In this document: positions 45,440 to 55,039 of the stretch, one piece after another
How positions within the stretch are numbered: position 1 is the first letter of the stretch
Layout of the letters: the number at the start of each line of letters is the position of its first letter
Source of the DNA: Pseudevernia furfuracea
Taxonomy: Eukaryota > Ascomycota > Lecanoromycetes > Lecanorales > Parmeliaceae
Direction of reading: 5' to 3'
Assembly: GCA_022315425.1 (NCBI GenBank)
Contig: JAIUPT010000038.1
Span: 558,001 to 622,000 of the forward strand
DNA: 64,000 nt
Made by a program: the position numbers and the translations under genes
Notes under the pieces: model-generated
Told to the model about the DNA's origin: nothing
What the model saw: the letters and a program-made list of their open reading frames with translations, nothing else
Databases searched by the model: none

Positions 45440-47494
45440 TGGCAATGGATTGTAAGGAGGAACTCCTGAGACCTCATTCTTTGCTATTTGCTTACGGCAT
45501 ACCCCCTGGAAAGTAGATAGATTCTTGGAAGAGATGCAATATCTGACTCCCCACCATGATGATCCATGGAGGATTATGAAGGGATGGTTTATTGCTGTGC
45601 TTGAGGCTGAGGGCGAAACTCCGCTTCTTCCTAACCGTGCGTCCCTTGGTCTTGATCAGAGGGTAAAGCCAGAAAATGAACATGCGACCTTTTTGCCATC
45701 TCCAGCACGCGGGGAACAAACCCCGTCGTCCACCTGAGCGTCCGTTTATAACCCTCGAGCTCGTCAAAACAGACAACCGGCATCATTTTTTCGCGGAAAT
45801 TTTGCCCATGAATGTAACCCAAGTCTTCCTTTGCACATGATGAAAATCCAATGGGACCACGGCGCGTTTCGAGGTTGGAAGCCACGCATATGGAAGAGGG
45901 ATGCAGATTGGCTATGCATCTTGCATACATACCATCTCGATGATGGATGGGGACGTAAAAAAAATCTACTTCGCTGTTTCAATAGGTGCGCCTCTTGATG
46001 AGTACTCTCCGTTGGCGATACTATGTGTCTATACATCTAGAGCAGGAGAGGCGATGATTCGGAACCAGGTCAACATCTCGAAACTCACTCCATCGCTCGA
46101 CTCCCGCGTTTCCGCGAAACCCCTTGCTTGTATGGTTCGATACGACGGCGACAATGGACGAACGACGGTATCGAGTCCGGGGAAACATCTGGTGCGGAAG
46201 AAAAAACCCCCTTGACGGCCCGCTTTGGCCGCGTCGTCGTCGTCGTCGTCTTAAAAAAAAAGAGGATCCACAAGCCTACTTGAAGGTTGTCGGCTAGCTA
46301 GATACCTTACTACTGGTGTCGTTGGTGTACATGTGCATGACTCTCCTAAATTGTGGAACCGAGACCGAGATGCCTCGACCGAAAGAAAGCCCCCGCCGAG
46401 GAAGGGCATTTTGCTCATCCCCCCTTTGCGAGCTCGATTCCCGGCCCGTTTTTTCCTGCCGTTCCTGGCTCACAAAAAGCTGCTGTCGGTACCGTGTCCT
46501 TTCTGCCCGTTGGGGATTTCCCCACGAGGTGGGGATCCGAGGAGTGAGTTTTTTGTGTTCCCCCCTTGACAGGTCGAAGGCCGGGCCCCCCGAGGCTCTC
46601 TCTCTCCTCAGTCTGGCTTCCAGGCACCGGCGGCTGCCCTGCCTGCTCGGGATAAAAGCCTGTGTGTGTGGAGTTCTTCGGGCCGAGTTTGGAGCCTAAG
46701 TGGCGATGCGGAACCGCATAGGAGTGTGTCTCTCGATTACGGGTTTCGCTTGTCAGTGTTTCGTTTTATTGGAGAAGGATTTTCCTCAGACAGCAAAGCC
46801 TTCGTGTGTCGGAAATGTCCCCATCAATCTTCTGTTGACCAGCCTCTGCGCGGCGCGCGGCATCGTACGAGAAAACCCGAGATGCGCTTGTGTCTGCCGG
46901 AGGAGATGTCGGAATGGGTTTGAATGACATGCATCCGGTGAACGTAGACGGCTATCATCCATCACAGCATATAAACCAGCGAAGTCGCCCACCAATCCGC
47001 ACAGAAGAGTCGGCGCAGTGGTTCGCGCTATCGGGTTTGGAATCGGTTGGTGGAAGCTCACCCACAGATTCCGCGACTGACGATATTTAATTCGACGGGG
47101 TTCCAGCAAGGCAGCAGAGGATGAGGTCTGGCAGCCGTGTGGGCGGTGGGGGATATTTTGAAGACATGTCCACGAAGTTGAAAGATGGCAGAAATGGACT
47201 GTTAGCGAAAATGTTACAGATGTGCTTGGCTGTTGTCAATGGACTCGGGGGAAGATTGACTGTGGCAAGCTTGAAGCGAGATGATTGTTGATATCCTTCG
47301 CTTGCTGTGCTAAAGAATCCATGCGAATGACATCCGGAATACCACGACAAGACCGGTGAGCTAACCGAGACTCCTCGCGACACCAATACCCCTATCCATG
47401 TAACTGCTGTTTGCCCAAAAAGAACCCGATACGCGAAGTAGACTATGAGCCCTCGCTCCGCAATTTCTAGACGCACCATCTCCTGACAAATTAA
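45440..47494. other. long intergenic region
   Basis: About 2 kb between ALA1 and the convergent RCR-type gene. Open frames up to 130 codons on both strands (for example 46316-46699 + and 47087-47479 -) carry no domain and overlap antisense frames. No gene is supported. Confidence 0.45.
46232..46250 (+). repeat. CGT triplet microsatellite
   Basis: Six CGT units followed by a run of A; intergenic. Confidence 0.8.
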
Positions 47495-48218
47495 TCACTT
47501 GAAGGGGTTCAACCTCGACATCATCCCCGGATTTTCTGTCTGGACATGTGATTGCGCAGTAGTATTTTCCTGCCCAGCCTCATCTTGATTCAACGGCACA
47601 CTCTCCATCGTCCTCGAGGACTCTCCAGCTTCATGACCAGGTGGTGGGCCAGGAGGTGGAACAGCCGCCCAGTCCTGATGAGGATTTATCTTCGAGCCGC
47701 CACCCGGGGGTTGGTAGACTGGCGGTGGTACATGATCGGTGGTGTAGGCTATGCCGTCAGCCATATTCATATGTACCAAGTCTTGTATATCTTACCTGGA
47801 GGAGGATACGCCTGCATTTGATAACCTTCACCTCCCCAGCCCTGTCCATTGGAAGCATACTGTTGTTGTGGATAGTAACGAGCTCGTTGCGGCCTGGGGA
47901 CAAGAAACTGTAGAGCTTCAGCACTTGGTCATCGGAAGGTTCCTACAGGCATACTCTGTGGTAAAACATCGGACGCTGACCTCGCCTCATCCTTCGTTGA
48001 GCGTGCATGCGTCCCAAGACAAGCCATAGTACGAGCAGTATGAGGATCGCGCCAACGACGGCCCATTTGATGGCAACTCCTGTCTGCACCAATATTAGCT
48101 AAAGGTCCAACATCAAGGTGCGATGATTCAATGTCACGGTAGAGTAGCCCCAATTGCCATCGTCGTCATCGCCGTCATTATCCCAATTTGTTTGCCTCCT
48201 TCCCAGCATGAAGCCCAT
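47495..48218 (-). CDS. RCR-type single-pass membrane protein (Congo red resistance family)
   Basis: Four exons (48218-48138, 48083-47955, 47907-47796, 47748-47495) give 191 residues. A short acidic lumenal/outer N-terminus (DNDGDDDDGNWGYST) is followed by one membrane span (AIKWAVVGAILILLVLWLVLG). The juxtamembrane basic motif MHAQRRMRRGQRPMFYHR and FLVPRPQRARYYPQQQ come next, then a Pro/Gln-rich tail with PPPVYQPP (a PPxY-like Rsp5 ligand site) and the end SRLNPFK. This is the layout of yeast RCR1/RCR2, which act with Rsp5 in plasma-membrane/endosome sorting and affect chitin deposition. A start 12 nt upstream (48230, MLAT) is in frame and possible. All three introns are 47-54 nt. Confidence 0.8.
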
Positions 48219-48626
48219 TGTTGCTAGCATCTATGATACTTGCAGTCTCGAATGTCGTTGTGGCCTTGGAAAGCCGCTGTTTAGAAGGGCAGCTTCTGCA
48301 CAGATGGATTGAATTTTGAAGAAGCAGTGGCGAAGCCTTGTTATCGACCAAGGATCGAGTTGGTAGATGTTGTAAAGAATGATTCAACGCGATGAAAGAG
48401 TGGTTGTGGGAGATGTCCAAGAGTAATGATTGCTGTGGTCTTACTCGAAGTCAGTGAACTTTCCAGGTGGAGAAACAAAACAAAGTTGGGCATCGACCGA
48501 GGTCGAGGTCGAGGTTGTTTCATAGTCAACAAGTCTTGGCACTTGAACTAGGCTATTCTTGGCTTTGAGATGATGAATGTTTACATTTGACATTTGAACG
48601 CTGTGTTTCACTCTGTCTCAATATCT
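48219..48626. other. intergenic
   Basis: Upstream region of the RCR-type gene and 3' flank of the PDI gene. Overlapping minus-strand frames (48178-48532) are unsupported. Confidence 0.45.
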
Positions 48627-50184
48627 TTACAACTCGCCATGTTCAGGTGCCACTGGTTCCTCTTCTTCCTTCGCAAGTAATGACTCCGGCAACACTTCCT
48701 TTGAGCCCTCCCCAAATCTGATGTTGTCCACCCAACTCTCTACCGAATGGAAATCAAATTTCTGGCCCGAATAACGTCTCCACCATCCCCTTCTAGCATT
48801 CAATGCTACAAGCTCAAAGTCTTTTTCGCCTCCAAGTTTTAACGTGTCACGTAGGGTAGCTGAGGCCGTGTTCCTAGTCGGAATAGAGTAAAAGGGAAAC
48901 AACTTGCTCTCCCGTTTCACATGTTTGTCCGCCAATTCAGCTAAGCTTGCCATGGCCGAAGTCGCGGACTCAGGAAGGACCTCGTCGTCACCAACAATGG
49001 GCAACAGCGCAAGTATGCAAGTCGATGTCTTTGCGCCAAGGCATTTCTCGTAGAGGTACTTCTCTTCTACGAGGGCTGGAATTGGGTCAGGCATGTCGTG
49101 AACCACTGCTGGCTTTGGTGCGTCAGGAGAGGCGACTGGGTTTGGAGACTCAGTAGGGTTGCTGTCGTCCTCAAGAGTAACTGAAGTAGCTCCAGCTGCT
49201 GCTTCTGAAGCTTCAGCGGAAGCATGTGAAGATGACGCAGCTGAGAAGGATGAGGCGGCTTCTCCGGACTTGGTGGTTTCATCTCCCGAAGTTTTGTGAT
49301 GCTTCTTTCCCATCGGCTTCTGTTTCGCTGGAGAAGCCTTCGAGTTCGAAGAGGCGTACTGACTGATGAAGTCCTTCATATCCTGCTTTTTGTACGTTCC
49401 ATCGAACTTCACGGGCTCTTCAGTTCCTCCAGGCAACACGACGAGAGCTGGAAATTCCTTGATACCGAACATCTCCACAGCTTTAGCTTCTTTGTCACGG
49501 ATCTGGGCGAAGGTCAAGCTTCCGAGATACTCTGTGGCCAAGACCTTGGTGAGAGCGCTTGTCGTTCCCTTATTACTGAAAAGGATAGCCTTGGCTGTGT
49601 CATTGTTGCTCTCTAGGAACGCGGACAGACCCTTGTCTGTGACCTTCTTCACATTGTTGGGTATGGCGGACTTCACAGCATCAACGATACCACCAGAAGT
49701 TCTGGGTCCTTGGTAGTCTTCCACCATAGGCTTCCCTGATTTCTTCGAAGGCTTGACGATCTTGAGGGTAGGGAATCCTTGGACGCCCATGCTTCCACAG
49801 AATGCCTTGTTGACCTCATCGTCACAATTGACTGCGACCACTTGGGCAAGGTCTTTGAGACCCTTGGCGGCTTTCTCATATTCTGGCTTGAGGTTCCTGC
49901 AATGTCCACACCAGGGAGCGTAGAATCTTCGGTGGATCAGCCGTGAAATTTGTGGGTCGGGTATGACTGACTTACTCTACAATCTGAAAGCTTGGTCAAC
50001 TTCTCGGTCAATAAAGCATCAGATTCGAGCTTACCGATACTTGGTTTGACTTCGCCACGAGCTTGTTGTAGCTTGAGCCATCGACCTGAAGGACGCCTGA
50101 GTTTTTGGTGTAGAGACCTTCAGCACTCGAGGATGCCGATAGGGCGAGGATAGAGATAGCAGCTAAAGGAATTTTGTGCAACAT
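48627..50184 (-). CDS. ER protein disulphide isomerase, single thioredoxin domain (MPD1-like)
   Basis: Three exons (50184-50035, 49983-49976, 49926-48627) give 485 residues; the middle exon has only 8 nt and encodes most of IVE. Signal peptide MLHKIPLAAISILALSASSSA. One catalytic thioredoxin domain has the active site WCGHC (residues 58-62) and cis-Pro region GVQGFPTLKIV. A second inactive thioredoxin-like domain contains FGIKEFPALVVLPGG. Then follow a Lys/Ser/Ala-rich low-complexity linker and a C-terminal thioredoxin-like fold, ending in HGEL, an HDEL-like ER retrieval signal. It should oxidise or isomerise disulphides in secretory proteins. The layout fits fungal MPD1/PDI6-like enzymes better than canonical PDI1, which has two CGHC sites. 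Confidence 0.9.
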
Positions 50185-50701
50185 TTTGAAGACAGTAAAG
50201 ACAGTAAAGAGAGATTCGTAGCGTCGTCAACGTTGCTTTATATGTAGTGGGTAATGTACTTTATAGTCCAAATGGCAGTGCAAGCTGTCCTTTAGCTGCG
50301 GATACATGTGCGGGGTTTAGTGCGTACAAGGATGATCCTTTCTTACCTTAGAGGCTTAGGTAAGCACTCCTACTTTGACTTTACCTAGGGAAATATCTAG
50401 GATTCACGAGCACGAGACGTCTCCGGCCCGTTGTGTCACTAACAGCAATGTTAGGGAATGAAATATGAGTGAGTGTCTCGAAGAGAACGGAGCATAGAAA
50501 GACACGTGTCGGGACCTCAGGTGAGATTACGGTCATCCCTTTGGGGCGGTCAATTGCAGAAGGATGACTTCAATTCTCTAGCTCAATTCTCTAGCAGCCG
50601 AATCACGGATTGTATCTGTTGGTGAAGTCCTCGAAATCATTGTCTCCCCCATAGTACTCATCATCGTGGGTGCATCCTCGATCAGCCCAGCAAGAGGCTG
50701 A
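50185..50701. other. intergenic, PDI promoter region
   Basis: Upstream of the PDI-like gene (TATA-like TTATATG near 50238). A frame at 50578-50760 (-) may hold an alternative C-terminal exon of the exonuclease gene (see findings). Confidence 0.4.
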
Positions 50702-51466
50702 TCACCAAAGGCTCGGAGCCTGAAAGTGCCTCCAAGGACTAAACGCCTTGTCGCTGCCATGTGGCTGAAAAGCCAGCCTTTGAGATGACTGCACCCTAGC
50801 TATTGTCTCAGCATCCACCTTGGTCTTCCAGTCCGGTTGAAGACGATTGCAGTATGTCTGGCGTAGGATAGGTAGGAACTGCACATCCTGCACGCAATAC
50901 TCTCTGATCTCCTCCTTGAGCGGTCGGGCATTGAAAACGGCATATGAACCGCCTTTCTCCGGGGCGAAAAGCATCGCACCAGCGTCCTTGGCGGCCCTCC
51001 ATGTCTGCTTCTGCTGCCGGGTGATAGGGGCCTCGGTTTGGATGCACTTCAGCAGGCTGTGGACGAACTTCCTTGACAATCCTATACCCGAACGCGAGGC
51101 GCATTCCATGAGCTGGATATCCTGTACGCCTTGCAAGGCAATGCCGTAGTGGAAAAAGAGTGCATTAGAATCGTTTCGGACGTCAAAGAAGACTTTCGGG
51201 ACAATCGGTGACTCTAGAATGCTCTGGAGCGTCTTTCCCCCTGATCCAGGCGTCGTGAAGGCCACGCTGCCTAGAACGTGGATATCGATGAGGTAGACAT
51301 CCTTCTGCGGAAATAGCATCAACTGTAAGATCGAAATAGAACCCTGTCTCGATAGATTGATCCCCTCCAGGTCAAGATAGAGAGATGGTGGATTGACTGG
51401 GAGGTTGACGATGGTGTCAATGAGCGTAGCTATTGAAGTGGTTGAGTCAATCAGGTTGGACTCCAT
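50702..51466 (-). CDS. 3'-5' exonuclease, DEDDy (RNase D/EXD1-like)
   Basis: Single exon. The frame is open from 51643, but MESNLIDSTTSIATL at 51466 is the natural start and gives 254 residues. DEDDy motifs are complete: ExoI YLDLEGINL (Asp32, Glu34), ExoII around FFDVRNDSNALFFHYGI (Asp95/Asp99), and ExoIII YCVQDV (Tyr190, Asp194). Two Mg2+ ions are expected, with RNA or DNA 3'-end trimming as the reaction. There is no HRDC or helicase domain, so it is an EXD1/RNase D-like stand-alone nuclease common in fungi. The 3' end is uncertain: the frame ends FSPWRHFQAPSLW, whereas a downstream acidic, Tyr-rich frame could be a further exon. Confidence 0.85.
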   Translation of the reverse strand: MESNLIDSTTSIATLIDTIVNLPVNPPSLYLDLEGINLSRQGSISILQLMLFPQKDVYLIDIHVLGSVAFTTPGSGGKTLQSILESPIVPKVFFDVRNDSNALFFHYGIALQGVQDIQLMECASRSGIGLSRKFVHSLLKCIQTEAPITRQQKQTWRAAKDAGAMLFAPEKGGSYAVFNARPLKEEIREYCVQDVQFLPILRQTYCNRLQPDWKTKVDAETIARVQSSQRLAFQPHGSDKAFSPWRHFQAPSLW

Positions 51467-52623
51467 GATTTCTAAACGGTGCGAGATGTTCTTGAAATGG
51501 GAAGGCCTGGAAATATGGATGTGGGGAAGGATGTACAACAGATATGGAGGGCAATTGACAGATATATTGATGAAGTAGAGAGTGACAATGAAAAAAGGTA
51601 CGCAAGAGGTTGACAGGCAATGGCAGCCTGCTTTGTACGCCATAGATAGGACAGGAGAAACACGTATTGCTAGAGCATCAAAGACTCAAATACCCGCAAA
51701 ATCTGCCTACCCATTGGTCATGGACAAAGAAACATCCAGTCATTGCTAGCACTCATATTCGTGATTACCGCAGAAATACCCTCGGGTCTCTGCGTCTTGA
51801 TGCTAGCCCCCTGTATCAGTACAAGAATTGATTGCTACCTCAGACTCCTATGGCTTCTCAGGCTTCAATCCTGTTGCAAAGTCGTGTAGATTTGTAAATT
51901 CATGTAAGATCTCGGCAGCGGAGGTACGCCCGTAAGGTCTTAGCCAGCCGTCATCACCAAAACTAAAAACAAGACGGCCACATCCCCCTTTGACAGATGA
52001 CAAAGGCGGTCAAATGTCGGTCAGGGCAGCAAACAATGCAGCATATCGAATCGGCTTCATGGAAGGTTCTCTGTTCCGGACAAGGGGTAAATCTGGCCCG
52101 TGCCCTATTGAAGGTGAGGCCGCGCAGGAATTTGTACTCATACTGTCGTTGACAAACAACGTGGTGTGAGCGACATCATTCAAGATGTCAAAATTCAGTA
52201 GCGCTCTCGCCTCCAAACGCAGGCTGCTTGGATTATCCTAGCCAGCGCTTGATGAGGAGAGGAACGTTGGAAAGTCAAGGCATTCTCCAAATGTCATGCT
52301 CAAAGGTGTAATTCCACAGCTAAAGTCCAGAAGAACGCATCAGAGAGATTTATAGCGACATGTCAATTCAAAACATTGAGTTGGCGTTGCGCGGTCAATA
52401 TCACGGTTTGAAATTAACAAAGTCTGTTACAAATGTATTGTTTTTAAAGATATCTTTTTCATACAGCTTTGCGTGCATTTCATTTGATAGTCTTGCAATG
52501 GTATGCCAAGCCTAGTGCAACGGGGGAGGTCGGAACATTATATTTCCGGGCCGGAACTCCCTGCTAACCTCCCACCCTACGAGTATCACTTATTGCGTCA
52601 TCCTGCATGAGTCTCTGCCAAGG
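51467..52623. other. divergent intergenic region
   Basis: Upstream regions of the exonuclease (-) and VTA1 (+). A short minus-strand frame (52010-52216) has no features. No gene is supported. Confidence 0.45.
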
Positions 52624-52923
52624 ATGGCGGAAGCTCCAAAGCCAAAGCCCAAGGCCTCCACGAACGCTGGTCCGAGGTCAGTCGTGCACCTTTTGATGTT
52701 CTGTGAAGGGCAATGCACCCTTAATTTATGGCTGTGTCTGACCAGACATGTCTTCGGAACAGATCAGCACCATAGCTCAAGATTGAAGCTCATCACTCAC
52801 TGTTGCAGAAAGAAGGATGGCAGCAGCTATCCCACCTGCCTTGAAGGCAGCAGACATAGCTCGATTCGCCCAGCGCGCTGGCCAGGTGGAGAAGGCCAAA
52901 CCTGTGGTGGCATACTGGTGTAA
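52624..52923 (+). other. upstream open frame overlapping the VTA1 start
   Basis: ATG 52624 opens MAEAPKPKPKASTNAGPR and reaches a GTCAGT donor-like site (52677). An acceptor TGTTGCAG (52808) lies 9 bp before the VTA1 ATG. Unspliced or spliced there, the frame stays +1 to VTA1 and ends at 52923 inside it. It may be a regulatory uORF or simply 5' UTR. Confidence 0.35.
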
Positions 52924-54220
52924 CTACTGGATTGTTGAGCAGATCCTGGCCAAGCAACTCCACAAAGCAGACGCAGACTGCATGTCTTACACCATGACCC
53001 TCATGGACAAGCTCGAGCAGACTAAATCCGACTTCTCTGACAACGATGCTATTGTGGATGATATGGCTGGTCAGGCATACATTGAGCAATTCGGCCAAGA
53101 AACTTTTCAGAGAGCAGACAACGCTATGAAAGCGAACAAGGCATCGAGACAGACGGCAGATACTTTCCAGGCAGCTGCAACTTTCTTGGATCTTTGCCAG
53201 ATATGGGGGCCTTTGGATGCTGAGACAGCATCAAAGATTAAGTTCGCAAAGTACCATGCTCTTCGTATTGCCAAAGCAATCAAAGCGAACGTGGATCCAA
53301 ATCTATCCAATCCAATCCCGGAACCTGAACAACCGCCTCTCGATCCAAATGATCCAGATGTTCAGATGATAAATGGCCCCAGCGACACTAGCCAGCATCA
53401 GGATGTATTTCGTCAGCCCTCTCCAGTGGAGATCCCTGACGAACACGATCGATTTCAAAGGCGCATGGCAGGACGGTCGAATGACGATGAGTCTTTGCAT
53501 CCATCCAGAGTGCCATCTGTTCCACCACAGCCTGATCAGGGCTATCAGCCACCTCTTCAACCGCCAGCAGAGGATTATTACCACAGTGCCGCACCTCCAG
53601 AAGTATCTCCATTGGATCCATCAACCGCTGATCGAACCATGTCGGAAGGGGGTGGATATTTTCCCAGAGTGCCCGATACCGATGGAAGAGCTCCTTCACC
53701 AAGCTTGCCTGATGCACCTTCGGAAGACCCGAGCTCTCCACCAGTAGTACTTCCGGACTCTTCGACTCTACCGCTACCGGCGCCTTCAGCTGCTAGATTT
53801 CCTCCATCACAACCACCAAATTCCTTGCATTCCTTCCCTCCGCCCAACATGGATGAAATCAACATTTCGCCAACCTTTTCTGCCCCTGCGCCATCGTATA
53901 GTCCGGCCCGTCCATCTGCTTCAGCTCCATTTCTTCCTCAACCGCCTCTATCGGCACCTGGACAAGCGCCTCCGACTCCCAATCAGCCACTTCCTGCACC
54001 ACCAGGTGCACTGAGACAAGCCCCCCCACCACGGCAAATGGCACCACCCCCAATGGCTCCTCTTCCAGTCAGCGATCAAGCAAATTATCTGACCGATGAA
54101 GCGGCTATCCTCAAAGCTCAAAAGCATGCGAGATGGGCCATTTCAGCTTTGAACTTTGAGGATGCTAGTACGGCGGTAAAGGAATTGAGGGGAGCATTGG
54201 AAGCATTAGGAGCGAGGTGA
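52817..54220 (+). CDS. VTA1: Vta1/LIP5, ESCRT-III Vps4 activator
   Basis: Single exon, 467 residues from ATG 52817 (MAAAIPPALKAADIARF, the usual Vta1 start). The N-terminal half (about 1-165) is the tandem MIT-like helical domain that binds ESCRT-III Vps60/Did2, with KAKPVVAYWCNYWIVEQIL and ADNAMKANKASRQTADTFQAAATFLDL. A long Pro/Ser-rich disordered linker (about 170-420) follows. The C-terminal VSL domain (LTDEAAILKAQKHARWAISALNFEDASTAVKELRGALEAL) dimerises and stimulates the Vps4 ATPase. It acts in late steps of multivesicular body sorting. The linker is longer than in yeast, as is usual in filamentous fungi. Confidence 0.95.
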   Translation: MAAAIPPALKAADIARFAQRAGQVEKAKPVVAYWCNYWIVEQILAKQLHKADADCMSYTMTLMDKLEQTKSDFSDNDAIVDDMAGQAYIEQFGQETFQRADNAMKANKASRQTADTFQAAATFLDLCQIWGPLDAETASKIKFAKYHALRIAKAIKANVDPNLSNPIPEPEQPPLDPNDPDVQMINGPSDTSQHQDVFRQPSPVEIPDEHDRFQRRMAGRSNDDESLHPSRVPSVPPQPDQGYQPPLQPPAEDYYHSAAPPEVSPLDPSTADRTMSEGGGYFPRVPDTDGRAPSPSLPDAPSEDPSSPPVVLPDSSTLPLPAPSAARFPPSQPPNSLHSFPPPNMDEINISPTFSAPAPSYSPARPSASAPFLPQPPLSAPGQAPPTPNQPLPAPPGALRQAPPPRQMAPPPMAPLPVSDQANYLTDEAAILKAQKHARWAISALNFEDASTAVKELRGALEALGAR

Positions 54221-55039
54221 AATAGCAGCGAAGCATTTTATAGTCTTCAAGGCGTGGTTGGCGTGTATTTTATCCGTGCAATATACCCAGTAAATGCGCA
54301 CTGATGCTCCATCAGTGGTTCAGGGCGTGCATGGCAATGGAGTGGTAAGAGTGACACACCGCTGAGTGATGCATCTTCAGAGTAACGCTCCGGCAGGGAA
54401 CCAGGGGGTATATAAACTTCCCCAACCCTCCCTCTTCTATTTCCCATACCACTACCTACACTCTGTTAAGCCTTAGCTTAGCTATCTCTACTTCCTGCTT
54501 GCTTCTGTTGTCTCCCTTGTGCCTTCTCGGCCTGCTAGAACCAACACATTACCCCACAAGACCTCAGCTTCACCCCGTGAGTCCCCAAGAACAAAACTTG
54601 ATCTATGTGGCTTGACCACTATTTCCAGCTTTCACATATGCTTGTCAGCTCGTTACATTGCTGACATGATCCAAATTCTAGCTCTTCTATCGATATCACA
54701 CATTCTATTCTCTCGCCACGGATGCGATGAGGTTCAATGATTTTCAATCGTATGCCAGGAACTTGAAGTCAATGTCTCAATTTGCATGTTAGTTTCTCTC
54801 TCATCCCTAACCTCGCTCCAATTACTGAGACGATATGGACACAAGGAATCTTCGTTGCTCATAACGATTCATATCAATAGAATTTCTTAGCTATCTCATC
54901 TTCTCCACTACGATTATCATAAAAATACATCTTCTCTGTGAAAGCATCATCACCATCCTTTAACGAAATTTAGAGTGCTTCAGAACGTTGGAAAAAAATT
55001 GCCCTTCAACTGATCTTCATTACTGATACCTTCTTGCTC
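54221..55039. other. intergenic downstream of VTA1
   Basis: Includes a TATA-like stretch near 54410 (GGTATATAAAC) followed by pyrimidine-rich DNA, resembling a fungal core promoter, but no convincing gene follows it before the relic at about 55.04 kb. Confidence 0.4.
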
